Shown here: positions 44,478 to 53,497 of the stretch, piece by piece | Position numbering within the stretch: the stretch's first letter is position 1 | How the letters are laid out: each line of letters begins with the position of its first letter | Source: Bosea sp. F3-2 | GTDB taxonomy: Bacteria > Pseudomonadota > Alphaproteobacteria > Rhizobiales > Beijerinckiaceae | NCBI RefSeq assembly: GCF_008253865.1 | Contig: NZ_CP042331.1 | Coordinates: forward strand, 2,108,001 to 2,172,000 | Length of the DNA stretch: 64,000 nt | Reading direction: 5' to 3' | Translations under genes and position numbers: made by a program | Notes under the pieces: generated by a model | Told to the model about the DNA's origin: nothing | Databases searched by the model: none | The model's input: only the letters and a program-made list of their open reading frames with translations

Positions 44478-45212
44478 ATGACGATTCAATCACTGCCGCC
44501 GGCCTCGACCGCCACCGCTGCCCTCAGCGTTCGCGATCTCCACGCCTGGTACGGCCATTCGCACATCCTTCACGGCATCTCATTCGACATCGCACCTGGC
44601 GAAGTCGTCGCACTGCTCGGTCGCAACGGCAGCGGCCGCACGACGACATTGCGCGCGATCATGAACCTCGTCGGCCGTCGGGAAGGCTCGATTCAGGTCG
44701 CCGGGCGGGAAACCGCAAAGCTGCAGCCGCATCATATATCGCGCCTCGGCATCGGCTACTGCCCGGAGGAGCGCGGCATCTTCGCGAGTCTGAGTTGCGA
44801 GGAGAACTTGTTGCTGCCGCCGCGGATCCGCGAGGATGCGATGCAGGACGATGAGATCTATGCCCTGTTCCCCAACCTTCTTCGCCGACGCGATGCGCCC
44901 GGGACGAAACTCTCCGGCGGCGAACAGCAAATGCTCGCAATGGCCCGCATCCTGAGGACCGGCGCGCGCACCCTTCTGCTTGACGAGATATCCGAGGGCC
45001 TGGCGCCGGTTATCGTCGATGCGCTCTTCGACCTGATCCTGAAATTGCGTGAGCTTGGTTTCACCATTCTGCTCGTCGAGCAGAACCTCCACTTCACTGC
45101 GCCACTGGCCGACCGCTTCATCGTAATCGAACGCGGCAAGGTCGCGCTCGAAGTCCAAGCCAGGGATCTCGAGGCCAGCACGGCGGCGATCGACCGTCTG
45201 CTCGGCGTCTGA
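44478..45212 (+). CDS. livF: ABC transporter ATP-binding protein (LivF) with Arg in place of the Walker A Lys
   Basis: A 244-residue ATPase starting MTIQSLPPASTATAALSVRDLHAWYG, one base after the livG stop. Walker A reads GRNGSGRTT: the invariant lysine is Arg54 (codon CGC, 44637-44639). The signature LSGGEQQMLAMARIL and Walker B TLLLDEISEGLAP are otherwise normal, although DEP is DEI. In many ABC ATPases a Walker A lysine change abolishes hydrolysis, so this subunit may be a degenerate site in a heterodimer with LivG. The change could also be tolerated. The rest of the gene shows no decay. Confidence 0.9.
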   Translation: MTIQSLPPASTATAALSVRDLHAWYGHSHILHGISFDIAPGEVVALLGRNGSGRTTTLRAIMNLVGRREGSIQVAGRETAKLQPHHISRLGIGYCPEERGIFASLSCEENLLLPPRIREDAMQDDEIYALFPNLLRRRDAPGTKLSGGEQQMLAMARILRTGARTLLLDEISEGLAPVIVDALFDLILKLRELGFTILLVEQNLHFTAPLADRFIVIERGKVALEVQARDLEASTAAIDRLLGV

Positions 45213-45223
45213 GGGAGAACGAC

Positions 45224-46108
45224 ATGATCATTCTCGGCCTGCCGCTCCAGGTTCTGCTCGGGCAACTCACCATCGGGCTTATCAACGGCAGCTTCTACGC
45301 GCTGCTCAGCCTTGGCCTGGCGATCATCTTCGGCCTGCTCAATGTCATCAACTTCGCGCATGGCGCCTTCTTCATGCTTGGCGCCCTCGCGGCCTGGCTC
45401 GCCCTGACCGTCGGCGGCGTGAACTACTGGTGGGCGCTCGTTCTGGCCCCCCTCGTCACGGGTTTGTTCGGGATCATCGTCGAACGCCTGCTTCTGCGCC
45501 GCCTGCAGGGTCTGGATCACCTCTACAGCCTGCTTTTCACATTTGGTCTGGCGCTAGCGATAGAAGGCACCGTTCGGGACATCTACGGGACCTCGGGCCT
45601 CGCCTATCCTGTACCGGCTGCTCTGCGCGGACCGGTCGACCTCGGTTTCATGCGGCTGCCGGCCTACCGCATCTGGGTCGTCGCCGTGGCGCTCGTGGTT
45701 TGCTTCGGCACATGGGCGCTCATCGAGAAGACGCGCATCGGGTCCTATCTGCGCGCGGGCACGGAAAATGCCCGGCTGGTGCAGGCGCTCGGCATCAACG
45801 TGCCACTGCTCGTCACGCTGACCTACGGCTTTGGCGTGGCACTGGCGGGGCTCGCCGGCGTGCTGGCAGCGCCGATCTATCAGGTTCAGCCGCAGATGGG
45901 CTCCAGCATGCTGATCATCATCTTCGCCGTCGTCGTCATCGGCGGCCTCGGCTCGACGATGGGCACGATCCTGACGGGGCTCGCGCTCGGCGTGATCGAA
46001 GGGTTCGCCAAGGTGTTCTATCCGCAGGCCTCTTCCACCGTCGTCTTCATGATCATGGTCGTCGTCCTGCTCCTGCGACCGGCCGGCCTGTTCGGGAAGG
46101 AAGCCTGA
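45224..46108 (+). CDS. livH: ABC transporter permease (LivH)
   Basis: A 294-residue membrane protein with about eight hydrophobic segments, starting MIILGLPLQVLLGQLTIGLINGSFYALLSLG. NVINFAHGAFFMLGALAAW and the cytoplasmic loop KTRIGSYLRAGTENARLVQALGINV are typical. It is 11 bases after livF and two bases before livM. It forms the channel with the next gene. Confidence 0.92.
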   Translation: MIILGLPLQVLLGQLTIGLINGSFYALLSLGLAIIFGLLNVINFAHGAFFMLGALAAWLALTVGGVNYWWALVLAPLVTGLFGIIVERLLLRRLQGLDHLYSLLFTFGLALAIEGTVRDIYGTSGLAYPVPAALRGPVDLGFMRLPAYRIWVVAVALVVCFGTWALIEKTRIGSYLRAGTENARLVQALGINVPLLVTLTYGFGVALAGLAGVLAAPIYQVQPQMGSSMLIIIFAVVVIGGLGSTMGTILTGLALGVIEGFAKVFYPQASSTVVFMIMVVVLLLRPAGLFGKEA

Positions 46109-46110
46109 CG

Positions 46111-47094
46111 ATGAACCGCCTCGCTCCGCTCGCGCTGCTGGCGCTCGCCGCCATCCTTCCGCTCGCCGGCGTCTATCCGCTGTTCCTGACGAAGTGCCTG
46201 ACCTTCGCGCTCTTCGCCATGGCCTTCAATCTGTTCACCGGTTATGTCGGCTTGCTCTCCATCGGTCACGCGTCCTTCTTTGGGATGGGAGCTTACATCG
46301 CCGGCTATGCGGCAAAGGCCTGGGGTATGCCGACCCCTGTCGCCCTTCTGGCCGGCATCGCCGTCGCGACGGCTCTGGGTGCCGCCTTCGGTGCAATCGC
46401 GATCCGACGTCGCGGCATCTATTTCGCGATGATCACCCTGGCCCTCGCGCAGATGGTGTACTTTTTCTGCAGCCAGGCGCCATTCACGGGCGCCGAGGAT
46501 GGGCTCCAGAACATCCCGCGGGGTACGGCTTTCGGCCTGCCGCTCGGCAATGACCTCGTCTTCTACTATTTCGTACTGGTTCTGAACGTCCTGGCCTACC
46601 TCTTCATCCAAGCGGTCATCGCCAAGCCATTCGGGGAGACCCTTCAGGCCATCCGCGACAACGAACCACGCGCCATTTCGCTCGGCTACGACGTTCGCTC
46701 GTACAAGCTCGTCGCCTTCACGATTTCCGCAGCCATCGCCGGACTGGCCGGAAGCCTGAAAGCCTTCGCTCTCGGCGTGGCGACACTTCCCGACGTCCAC
46801 TGGACGCAATCGGGAAACGTAATCCTGATGTGCCTGCTCGGCGGCATGGGAACCGCGCTGGGGCCGATCGTTGGTGCGGTCGTCATCGTCCTGCTGGAGA
46901 ACCAACTCGCGAGCTTGGGTGTGATCCGTCTCGGCGTCCTCAGCATCGACTTTTCGACCAAGGCACCGATCGTGATCGGCATTGTCTTCATGCTCTGCGT
47001 CTTGCTCTTCCGCCGGGGCATCGTCGGCGAACTGATCGCGGTCCTGGGCAAGCGCGGTATGGCAGCCGAGACGGCGCCAAAGCACACATCCTGA
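46111..47094 (+). CDS. livM: ABC transporter permease (LivM)
   Basis: A 327-residue membrane protein. The start MNRLAPLALLALAAILPLAGVYPLFLT was chosen because the long frame upstream only overlaps livH in another phase. GYVGLLSIGHASFFGMGAYIAG and GETLQAIRDNEPRAISLGYDVRSYK are LivM signatures. It completes the second Liv importer, which has two candidate binding proteins nearby (38720 and 42184). Confidence 0.92.
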   Translation: MNRLAPLALLALAAILPLAGVYPLFLTKCLTFALFAMAFNLFTGYVGLLSIGHASFFGMGAYIAGYAAKAWGMPTPVALLAGIAVATALGAAFGAIAIRRRGIYFAMITLALAQMVYFFCSQAPFTGAEDGLQNIPRGTAFGLPLGNDLVFYYFVLVLNVLAYLFIQAVIAKPFGETLQAIRDNEPRAISLGYDVRSYKLVAFTISAAIAGLAGSLKAFALGVATLPDVHWTQSGNVILMCLLGGMGTALGPIVGAVVIVLLENQLASLGVIRLGVLSIDFSTKAPIVIGIVFMLCVLLFRRGIVGELIAVLGKRGMAAETAPKHTS

Positions 47095-47119
47095 CCCGGC
47101 AGCATTCGCGGACATTGAC

Positions 47120-48277
47120 ATGAACGACTTCATCTTCAACACGACGAAGACCATCGTCTCGCAGTTGGGCGCTGCAGCACGGATCGCGGAGATCGTCATT
47201 CCGGTTCTTGGGCCGCGCATCGTGCTCGTAACGGACGCCGGTTTGCGACGCGCAGGCCTGATCGAACCAGCTCTTGCATCGCTCAGAAGCGCGGGCGCCT
47301 CGGTCGAGATTTTCGACGAGGTCGTGGCCGACCCGCCCGAGGCCAATGTCCTCGCACTGGTTGGTCTCATCCGTGAGCACGAGACCACGGGAGTGCTCGC
47401 CATCGGCGGCGGGTCTCCCATGGACGTGGCCAAGGTGGCTGCGTTGATCGCGGGCGGCGGCGAACAGCTCTCCGAGGTCTACGGCGTCAACAAGGCACGC
47501 GGCCCCCGCCTCCCGCTGGCCCTGGTCCCGACAACCGCTGGCACCGGTTCCGAGGTCACGCCGGTTGCGATCATCACCACCGGCGAGGCGATGAAGGCCG
47601 GTGTCGTCTCGCCGCTGCTGCTGCCAGACATCGCCGTGCTGGATGCCGAACTCACCATCGGCCTGCCGGCCGCGGTGACCGCAGCGACCGGCATCGACGC
47701 CATGGTGCACGCCATCGAGTCCTATGCCTCGGCCTCCCCGAACAACAACCCGATCTCGCAAGGCCTTGCGCGCCAGGCCCTGCGATTGCTGGGCGCCAAC
47801 ATCCGCGAGGCGACTTTCAACGGCGCCAATCGCGATGCCCGCGCCGCGATGCTGCTCGGCTCGCTCTTCGCCGGGCAGGCCTTCGGCAACTCGCCGGTGG
47901 CAGCGGTACACGCGCTGGCCTATCCGATCGGTGGGCATTTCCATGTGCCGCACGGATTGTCGAACGCGCTGGTGCTTGCGCCCGTTCTGCGATTCAATCT
48001 TCCGAAAGCCCGGCATATCTACGCAGAGATCGCCGCTGACGCATTCCCGGAACTCACCGCTATCGCCTTTGACGCGCGTGGTGAGGCCTTCGTAGACAAG
48101 CTGGTCGAGCTCAACCGTGACTTGAAAGTGCCCGAGGGCCTGCATTCCGTTCAAATCCCGCGCGACGCGCTGCCGATGATGGCTCGCGATGCGATGAAAC
48201 AGACACGCCTCCTGGTGAATAATCCCCGCGAACTGTCCTATGAAGACGTATTGGGGATTTATGAGGAGGCATTTTGA
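47120..48277 (+). CDS. Iron-containing (group III) alcohol dehydrogenase
   Basis: A 385-residue enzyme with the nucleotide-binding GVLAIGGGSPMDVAKV and PTTAGTGSEVT. The metal-binding residues are in TGIDAMVHAIESY and VAAVHALAYPIGGHFHVPHGLSNAL, with the three histidines and the aspartate of the family. It oxidises an alcohol or reduces an aldehyde with NAD(P). It is 25 bases after livM and ends the importer operon, which suggests that the imported compound or its product is an alcohol or 3-hydroxy acid. The substrate is not determined. Confidence 0.9.
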   Translation: MNDFIFNTTKTIVSQLGAAARIAEIVIPVLGPRIVLVTDAGLRRAGLIEPALASLRSAGASVEIFDEVVADPPEANVLALVGLIREHETTGVLAIGGGSPMDVAKVAALIAGGGEQLSEVYGVNKARGPRLPLALVPTTAGTGSEVTPVAIITTGEAMKAGVVSPLLLPDIAVLDAELTIGLPAAVTAATGIDAMVHAIESYASASPNNNPISQGLARQALRLLGANIREATFNGANRDARAAMLLGSLFAGQAFGNSPVAAVHALAYPIGGHFHVPHGLSNALVLAPVLRFNLPKARHIYAEIAADAFPELTAIAFDARGEAFVDKLVELNRDLKVPEGLHSVQIPRDALPMMARDAMKQTRLLVNNPRELSYEDVLGIYEEAF

Positions 48278-48713
48278 CCGAGGCGAGGTTTGTTGATTGA
48301 AGGCCCGTGGCGCGCCTTCTCAACCGCCAAGATTTTGCGGTCAAACGGATAGTATGGTGCAACGGGAGAGGTGGGATCGGGACAGCCAAGTCATTTACAA
48401 GCGCCCCGAGCGCGCGAGGTTGAAGTGGCTCCGATCCGCAGACTCCCATACGAACCCGCGGAGTGATGATTCGCCTGCTGCCAGCGGAGCGGCTTCGATC
48501 AGCTTGAGGATGTGCGGCTCAGACCGAGCGCGGGACACGAGACCTACCTTCATACCGAAGATGTAGGTCAGGCGCGGGCGTTACATTCTACTCTGCGCTG
48601 AACCGAGCGAGCTAGAGCATCGGCCCGAAAAGTGGCACGCGGTTTTCGGGAAAAGCCGATGCAAGATCAAAGAGCTAGAGCATCGGACTGAATACGATAT
48701 TCAGTCCGCTGCT
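48278..48713. other. Intergenic stretch with RIME-like repeats, no gene
   Basis: No protein-like frame was found. Bases 48278-48600 hold nothing I recognise, and 48611-48718 are palindromic repeats (separate entry). The gap separates the HxlR-linked region from the TetR-linked region and reads as a boundary between two catabolic modules. Confidence 0.45.
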
Positions 48714-48718
48714 CTAGC
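48611..48718. repeat. RIME-like palindromic repeats
   Basis: Two hairpins. The first is GCATCGGC (48617-48624) with CCCGAAAA (48624-48631), paired with TTTTCGGG (48643-48650) and GCCGATGC (48655-48662). The second is a perfect 11-bp stem CGGACTGAATA (48684-48694) / TATTCAGTCCG (48698-48708). Each is bordered by CTAGAGCATCGG or CTCTAG. The same words occur at 994-1200. Confidence 0.72.
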
Positions 48719-49334
48719 GGCCTACTCCTGCGGCGTAACTCGACGTGGCGGAAGCGATAAACCGTTCGATGATGACTTCGGCTTCCCAACCAGGTTGAAC
48801 AAGGTCTGTTGTTCCGGCGCCGCGGATTATTGAAAAATAGAGCCGTGCCTCAGCATCGGGATCGATGTTGGCCGGCACCAAACCGGCGTCGATCGCTTCG
48901 CGAAATTTGCCGGAAAACCATCCCAATACCGTGAGGTTATGGTTGCGGATATCCACGGCCAAATCTTCATTCGTTACGCCCGCCGCGATAACGGCGAACA
49001 GAGCTTTGCCATCGGTTGGTGCGCGAGTCCATCGTTGGACCGCCGCCCTGAGGCGACGGAAGATTGCTTCGAGAGGATCATCCGACGGATTGTCGCTCTC
49101 GCTAAGACTTCTCGAGGTTCGCGCCAGGATCTCGACAACCACCCTGCGCATCAGTGATTCTCGGTTGCCAAAATAGTGGGCCGCGAGACCACGGCTGAAC
49201 CCTGCTGCTTCCCCCAGATCGGCAAGCCTCAGCTGATCGTATCCCCGGTCGGCCACCATCTCGATGGCGGCTTGGATCAGCTTCTGCTCCGATTCCTGAT
49301 GGCGTTCGGCCTGCGTCCGACGCGCTTTCTGCAT
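48714..49334 (-). CDS. TetR-family transcriptional regulator
   Basis: A 206-residue regulator. The start MQKARRTQAERHQESEQKLIQAA follows AGGAG by six bases; the longer frame adds 20 unlikely residues. The helix-turn-helix is LRLADLGEAAGFSRGLAAHYFGNRESLMRRVV (about 35-66). The C-terminal part is an all-helical ligand domain without obvious family. It is downstream of the MmgE/PrpD gene on the same strand and probably belongs to that operon. It is the best candidate to bind the 28-bp element found at 54743 and 62815. Confidence 0.9.
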   Translation of the reverse strand: MQKARRTQAERHQESEQKLIQAAIEMVADRGYDQLRLADLGEAAGFSRGLAAHYFGNRESLMRRVVVEILARTSRSLSESDNPSDDPLEAIFRRLRAAVQRWTRAPTDGKALFAVIAAGVTNEDLAVDIRNHNLTVLGWFSGKFREAIDAGLVPANIDPDAEARLYFSIIRGAGTTDLVQPGWEAEVIIERFIASATSSYAAGVGR

Positions 49335-49447
49335 CGCTGCTCCTGCCCCGTTCTCGCTACCTTCTGCTTGCGTCCCGATACACACGCCGGGCAAAAAATG
49401 ACAGGGGGATTGGTCCGCACGACGTCCAACGGCAGGTCGTCATGCGG

Positions 49448-50770
49448 TCAAGCAGCGCGCAGGAGCGCTCCCAGATCGCCCGCCGGGCCCTCGCCTGCTT
49501 CCATCGTCTGCTGCCAGAGGCGCTCTGCGACTTCCGCACCGAGAAGCGCGACGGCCTTGGCACGCAGCCCCCGATCCAGGATCTCTGGCCCGACCGATGC
49601 GTCCAGGTCGTGCCCGAATCGAAGTACCAGACCGTCGCTCGACGTGATCTCGCCTTCGGCTTGCATCTCGGTCAGAGAGCTGTCCCCGACAACGGTCACG
49701 CGTGCAGCAAGCGCCGACAACTGCCGGTCCGTCGCCATCGTCTCGGAATAGCTGTCCTCGCGGGCTGTCGAAATGCCGGAAACGGCCATTGCGGCCAGCC
49801 AAGCATAGCTGAATTTGATTTCCAGCCCGGTCCGCGGCGCTTTCAAATCGCAGACGGTCAGCCACCGCGGGCTCGTGCGCAACCGGATGGCCTCGACCTG
49901 ACAGGCCTTCGGACGTGCAGGCATGGCCAGAAGCGCCTCGATCATCGCATGGGTACCATGGCAACATGCGTGCAGCTTGAATTTCACGGCTTCGAACAAG
50001 AAGTCGGCCCGCAGCCCTGCCTGCGGGTTTGGGCGGTCAGAATGGGTAGGAAGGAACCCGTTGGTTCCCTCGATGCCGTCGAGGGCCGAGGACAGGCCGG
50101 CGCGCGCCCAGAGTGCGCATTCCACGCCGTTCGAGGCGGCCAGCCCGGCATTCAGCGGCTTGCCCATGCTGCCAAACTGGTTCTTGATTCCCGAGGCGCG
50201 GGTGGCGACGAGGCCTATGGCCTCGCGCATCCTGTCTCCTGGAAGACCGAGGAGCCTCCCGGCCGCGACTGTTGCTCCGAAGGCGCCGGCGGTGGCAGTC
50301 TGGTGAAACCCTCGATCGTAATGCACCGGGCCAAGCGCCAACCCGACCCGGATCGCGGCTTCGGCTCCGAGCAGGAAGGCCGCGACAAGCTGATCCACGG
50401 ACGCGTCGACCAGCTCCGCTACGGCAAGGCATGCTGGATAGATCCCCACCGACAGATGGCCGATATGGGCGAAATGCGTGTCATCGTAGTCGAGCGCATG
50501 CGAGGTGGCGCCGTTGACGAGCGCCGCCATACGCGGCGAGGTCTTGCCACCGCCGATCAGGCTGGCGACAGGGGCCGCCGCCTCTTCGACGGCAGAGCCG
50601 CGCAACAGCCGCGCCACCGGCTCGCTTGTCGCGGCGAGCCCGCAGGTCATCCAGTCGAACAGCGAACGGCGCGCCATGCGCAACGCAGCATCGGGTAACG
50701 CGGCGGTCTCATGGCAGGCCAAAGCGACAAGGTGATCGGTCAGACTCTGGCCGGAATGAATCGGGATCAT
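49448..50770 (-). CDS. MmgE/PrpD family protein
   Basis: A 440-residue member of the 2-methylcitrate dehydratase / cis-aconitate decarboxylase superfamily. Characteristic segments are LFDWMTCGLAA, MAALVNGATSHALDYDDTHFAHIGHLSVGIYP, HYDRGFHQTATAGAFGATVAAGRLLGL and FKLHACCHGTHAMIEAL. The CitE-type gene overlaps its start (ATGA). In Pseudomonas aeruginosa a homologue lies in the itaconate operon (PA0878-PA0883, from memory). It may interconvert C5/C6 tricarboxylates or isomerise a dicarboxylate; its exact step is not known. Confidence 0.88.
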   Translation of the reverse strand: MIPIHSGQSLTDHLVALACHETAALPDAALRMARRSLFDWMTCGLAATSEPVARLLRGSAVEEAAAPVASLIGGGKTSPRMAALVNGATSHALDYDDTHFAHIGHLSVGIYPACLAVAELVDASVDQLVAAFLLGAEAAIRVGLALGPVHYDRGFHQTATAGAFGATVAAGRLLGLPGDRMREAIGLVATRASGIKNQFGSMGKPLNAGLAASNGVECALWARAGLSSALDGIEGTNGFLPTHSDRPNPQAGLRADFLFEAVKFKLHACCHGTHAMIEALLAMPARPKACQVEAIRLRTSPRWLTVCDLKAPRTGLEIKFSYAWLAAMAVSGISTAREDSYSETMATDRQLSALAARVTVVGDSSLTEMQAEGEITSSDGLVLRFGHDLDASVGPEILDRGLRAKAVALLGAEVAERLWQQTMEAGEGPAGDLGALLRAA

Positions 50771-51561
50771 CGTTCTTCCACCTGTTCCACGATCATGCGG
50801 GCCCGTATGCGCACGGGTTCATCCACCATTGCACCATCGACAGACGTGACACCGCTGCCGGTCGCAAGGACGCGATGGGCCCAGTCGATCTCATCCCTGG
50901 ACGGCGCGAAGGCGCGTTTGACCTCGGCAATCTGCGAGGGGTGGATGCAGAGCTTGCCTGTCATCCCCAAATTTCGGGCATGCAGCGCATCTTCGTAAGC
51001 CGCCGTCGGGTCGCCCATCCGGACGGTCACCCCGTCGAGCGGCGCGACAATCCCGGCAAGCCGCGAGGCCAGCACCAGCTCTTGCCTTGCGGGCAGCAGA
51101 ATGTCGCGTAGATGCGCGCAGCCCAGATCCGCACAATAGTCGACGGAACCGAAAGCCAACCGCGCCACGTCCACCGTCGCTGCAATAGCGCGGGCATTGG
51201 CAAGGCCACGGGCGCTCTCGATCAGAGCAATCAGGGGGCGGCCAAGCCTGCAGGCTACGATCGCGCAAGTCGCGGGATCCTCGGCCTTCGGCAGGATCGC
51301 AGCAGAGACGTCCAACCCGGCGACGGCCGTCACGTCGGCCTCATGCCAGTGGGTGCCGTGGGCGTTCAGGCGCACAATCACCGGCAGGTCGGTGAAGCCG
51401 GTGGCCAGCGCGTGCCGTGCCGTCTCTTTCGCACGGGCAGCCACGGCGTCCTCGAGGTCGAGGATGATGGCATCCGTGCCGGAAGCCGCGGCCTTGGCAA
51501 ACCGGTCGGGCCGATCGGCGGGAACGAAAAGAGGCGCGCGAATTGCCGGCAGGTTCACCAT
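50767..51561 (-). CDS. CoA ester lyase, CitE/HpcH type (candidate citramalyl-CoA lyase)
   Basis: A 264-residue TIM-barrel enzyme. It has APLFVPADRPDRFAKA, the Mg-binding IILDLEDAVA, IVRLNAHGTHWHEAD and the C-terminal GKLCIHPSQIAEVKRAFAPS, all typical. Members cleave malyl-CoA, citramalyl-CoA or related beta-hydroxyacyl-CoA esters. In the present operon, next to a hydratase and a CoA-transferase, citramalyl-CoA to acetyl-CoA plus pyruvate is the best guess. Its 5' end overlaps the hydratase gene by seven bases. Confidence 0.9.
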   Translation of the reverse strand: MVNLPAIRAPLFVPADRPDRFAKAAASGTDAIILDLEDAVAARAKETARHALATGFTDLPVIVRLNAHGTHWHEADVTAVAGLDVSAAILPKAEDPATCAIVACRLGRPLIALIESARGLANARAIAATVDVARLAFGSVDYCADLGCAHLRDILLPARQELVLASRLAGIVAPLDGVTVRMGDPTAAYEDALHARNLGMTGKLCIHPSQIAEVKRAFAPSRDEIDWAHRVLATGSGVTSVDGAMVDEPVRIRARMIVEQVEER

Positions 51562-52391
51562 TCCGTCCGTGCCTCCATCGCGATCGGGCCACCCGTACGC
51601 GCCGTCCAGAGCCGCAGAGCTTGTCCTTCTTCGGCCGCGTTCAGGCTGAAATCTGCATCGTCGAACAGCGCAGACAAGCTACGGAAGCTGAAATGCGACG
51701 GGCGCGCGCCCCGGATCGCCTCGGCGAATTGCACAAGCAGCATGGCCTGAAGCGGTCCATGCACGACGAGACCCGGATAGCGTTCGACATCCCGGACATA
51801 CGGGACGTCGTAGTGGATGCGGTGGCTGTTGAAGGTCAGCGCCGAATAGCGGAACAGAAGCGCGCTCGAGAGGGCAACAGCACGTTGGTGCGCGCCCGCC
51901 GGCGCTGCAGGCGGCCGTACGGCGACCGGCCTCGGCGGTTCGTCGGCGCGATAGACGATATCCTGGCGCTCGCTCAGCACGGGCTTGCCGTCCCCGGTCA
52001 CTTCGTGTTCGACCGTGACGAAACAGAGCACGCCACTGCGCCCTGATTTGGCAACCACGTCGCGGACGACCGAGCGGCGTGCCATGGTTTCACCGATACG
52101 CAATTCGCCCCGAAACTCTAGCGCGCCGCCCGCCCACATGCGGCGCGGCAGAGGTACCGGCGGCAGGAACCCGCCACGCGCCGAATGGCCATCCTCTCCC
52201 AGGCGTGACGTTGGGACAGCGCCCGACGCCAGACATAGGTGCAGCATCAGGGGAGCGATGGCACCTGGTGCGGTATCGCCCTCGCGGTCGAGCGTGGCGT
52301 TGAAGCGCTGCACCAGACTGCGGGTCACCAACTCGGTCGCAGTTTCCTCGCGCCCGATCCACTGGCGCAAATGGTCGATGTCGAGGTCCAT
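51555..52391 (-). CDS. FAS1-like dehydratase / mesaconyl-CoA-type hydratase (double hotdog)
   Basis: A 278-residue protein starting MDLDIDHLRQWIGREETATE. The ATG shares a base with the upstream TGA (TGATG). The N-terminal half is the FAS1-like dehydratase domain with LPRRMWAGGALEF. The C-terminal half is a MaoC-like hotdog with FNSHRIHYDVPYVRDVERYPGLVVHGPLQAMLL, holding the hydratase Asp/His residues. Similar proteins hydrate mesaconyl-C4-CoA or itaconyl-CoA. Order in the operon suggests production of citramalyl-CoA for the lyase that follows. Confidence 0.88.
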   Translation of the reverse strand: MDLDIDHLRQWIGREETATELVTRSLVQRFNATLDREGDTAPGAIAPLMLHLCLASGAVPTSRLGEDGHSARGGFLPPVPLPRRMWAGGALEFRGELRIGETMARRSVVRDVVAKSGRSGVLCFVTVEHEVTGDGKPVLSERQDIVYRADEPPRPVAVRPPAAPAGAHQRAVALSSALLFRYSALTFNSHRIHYDVPYVRDVERYPGLVVHGPLQAMLLVQFAEAIRGARPSHFSFRSLSALFDDADFSLNAAEEGQALRLWTARTGGPIAMEARTEW

Positions 52392-53497
52392 CACGCTTCT
52401 TCTCCGGGAAGGGCCGGCACAGGCCGGTACTCGCGCTCGACGCCCATCACGATCGGTGCTGGCGCGGGAAAGGCGACGGGGCCGTTCCGGGTGGCGACGG
52501 TGATGCGGCGCAAATGTGGGTGGGTGGAGAGCGCCGCCATGTCGTTCACCGAGGCGAAGGCAATGTCAGCCTCGATCAGGCGCTCCTGCGCAGCCTTGGC
52601 GTCGAGCCCGGCGAAGGCGTCCGCCACCAATGCGTCCGTCGCGGCGCGATTGCGCACACGCACGACATTGCTGGCGAAACGCGCATCCGTGACCAGCTCC
52701 GGCCGGTGTAGGAAAGCAGCGCAGAACTTTGCCCATTCGCGTTCGCTCTGGATCGAAATCAGGACGTCTTTACCATCTCGTGTCTTGAACACGCCGTAAG
52801 GCGCAATCGAGGGATGGGCGAGGCCGATCCGTGTCGGCGCCTTGCCGCCCTCCTGGTGCAGGAGGGGCACGGTGAGCCATTCTGCCATGACGTCGAACAT
52901 CGAGACGCGGATGTCGGCGCCTTCTCCAGTGATGCCACGTCCGATCAGCGCTTCGAGGATAGCGGCATGCGCTGTGGCGCCGGTTGCGATGTCGACGATC
53001 GAGATGCCGACCCGCGCGGGCTCGTCGGGCCCGCCCGTGATCGAGGACAGGCCCGATTCGGCCTGGATCAGGAGGTCGTAGGCCTTGCGCTCGGCATAAG
53101 GGCCGGTCTCGCCATAGCCGCTGATCGAGCATGAGATCAGGCGCGGATGGCTCTTGCGCAGCGCTTCTGGCGCGAAGCCCAACCGACCCAGCGCGCCCGG
53201 CTTGAGGTTCTGGACGAGCACGTCGGCCTCGTCGATCAGCGCACGCAGCCTAGCCTTGCCGTCCGGCGCGGCGAGATCGACGACGAGCGATTCCTTGCCG
53301 CGGTTCAGCCAGACGAAGTAGCTCGACTGCCCCTTGGCGACATCGTCGTAGCCGCGGGCGAAATCGCCCTCCGCTCGCTCGATCTTGATCACGCGGCCGC
53401 CGGCATCCGCGAGGCGCGAGGTACAGAACGGAGCCGCCACCGCCTGCTCAATGGCGATGACGGTCAGCCCCTCCAGGGGGCGCCGGGCAGAGGCCAT
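52391..53497 (-). CDS. Family III (CaiB/BaiF) CoA-transferase
   Basis: A 368-residue family III CoA-transferase. The start MASARRPLEGLTVIAIEQAVAAPFC overlaps the acyl-CoA dehydrogenase stop (TGATG); the longer frame lies over that gene and is not real. Segments include VIKIERAEGDFARGYD, the catalytic aspartate in KAYDLLIQAESGL, and SISGYGETGPYAERK. It moves CoA between carboxylic acids, here probably from succinyl-CoA to itaconate or mesaconate. It is co-translated with the dehydrogenase and hydratase genes. Confidence 0.9.
   Translation of the reverse strand: MASARRPLEGLTVIAIEQAVAAPFCTSRLADAGGRVIKIERAEGDFARGYDDVAKGQSSYFVWLNRGKESLVVDLAAPDGKARLRALIDEADVLVQNLKPGALGRLGFAPEALRKSHPRLISCSISGYGETGPYAERKAYDLLIQAESGLSSITGGPDEPARVGISIVDIATGATAHAAILEALIGRGITGEGADIRVSMFDVMAEWLTVPLLHQEGGKAPTRIGLAHPSIAPYGVFKTRDGKDVLISIQSEREWAKFCAAFLHRPELVTDARFASNVVRVRNRAATDALVADAFAGLDAKAAQERLIEADIAFASVNDMAALSTHPHLRRITVATRNGPVAFPAPAPIVMGVEREYRPVPALPGEEA

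Noticed and set aside
45430..46110. A long N-terminal extension of the second LivM
   Set aside because: It lies over livH in a different phase and is not hydrophobic; the ATG at 46111 gives a normal LivM.
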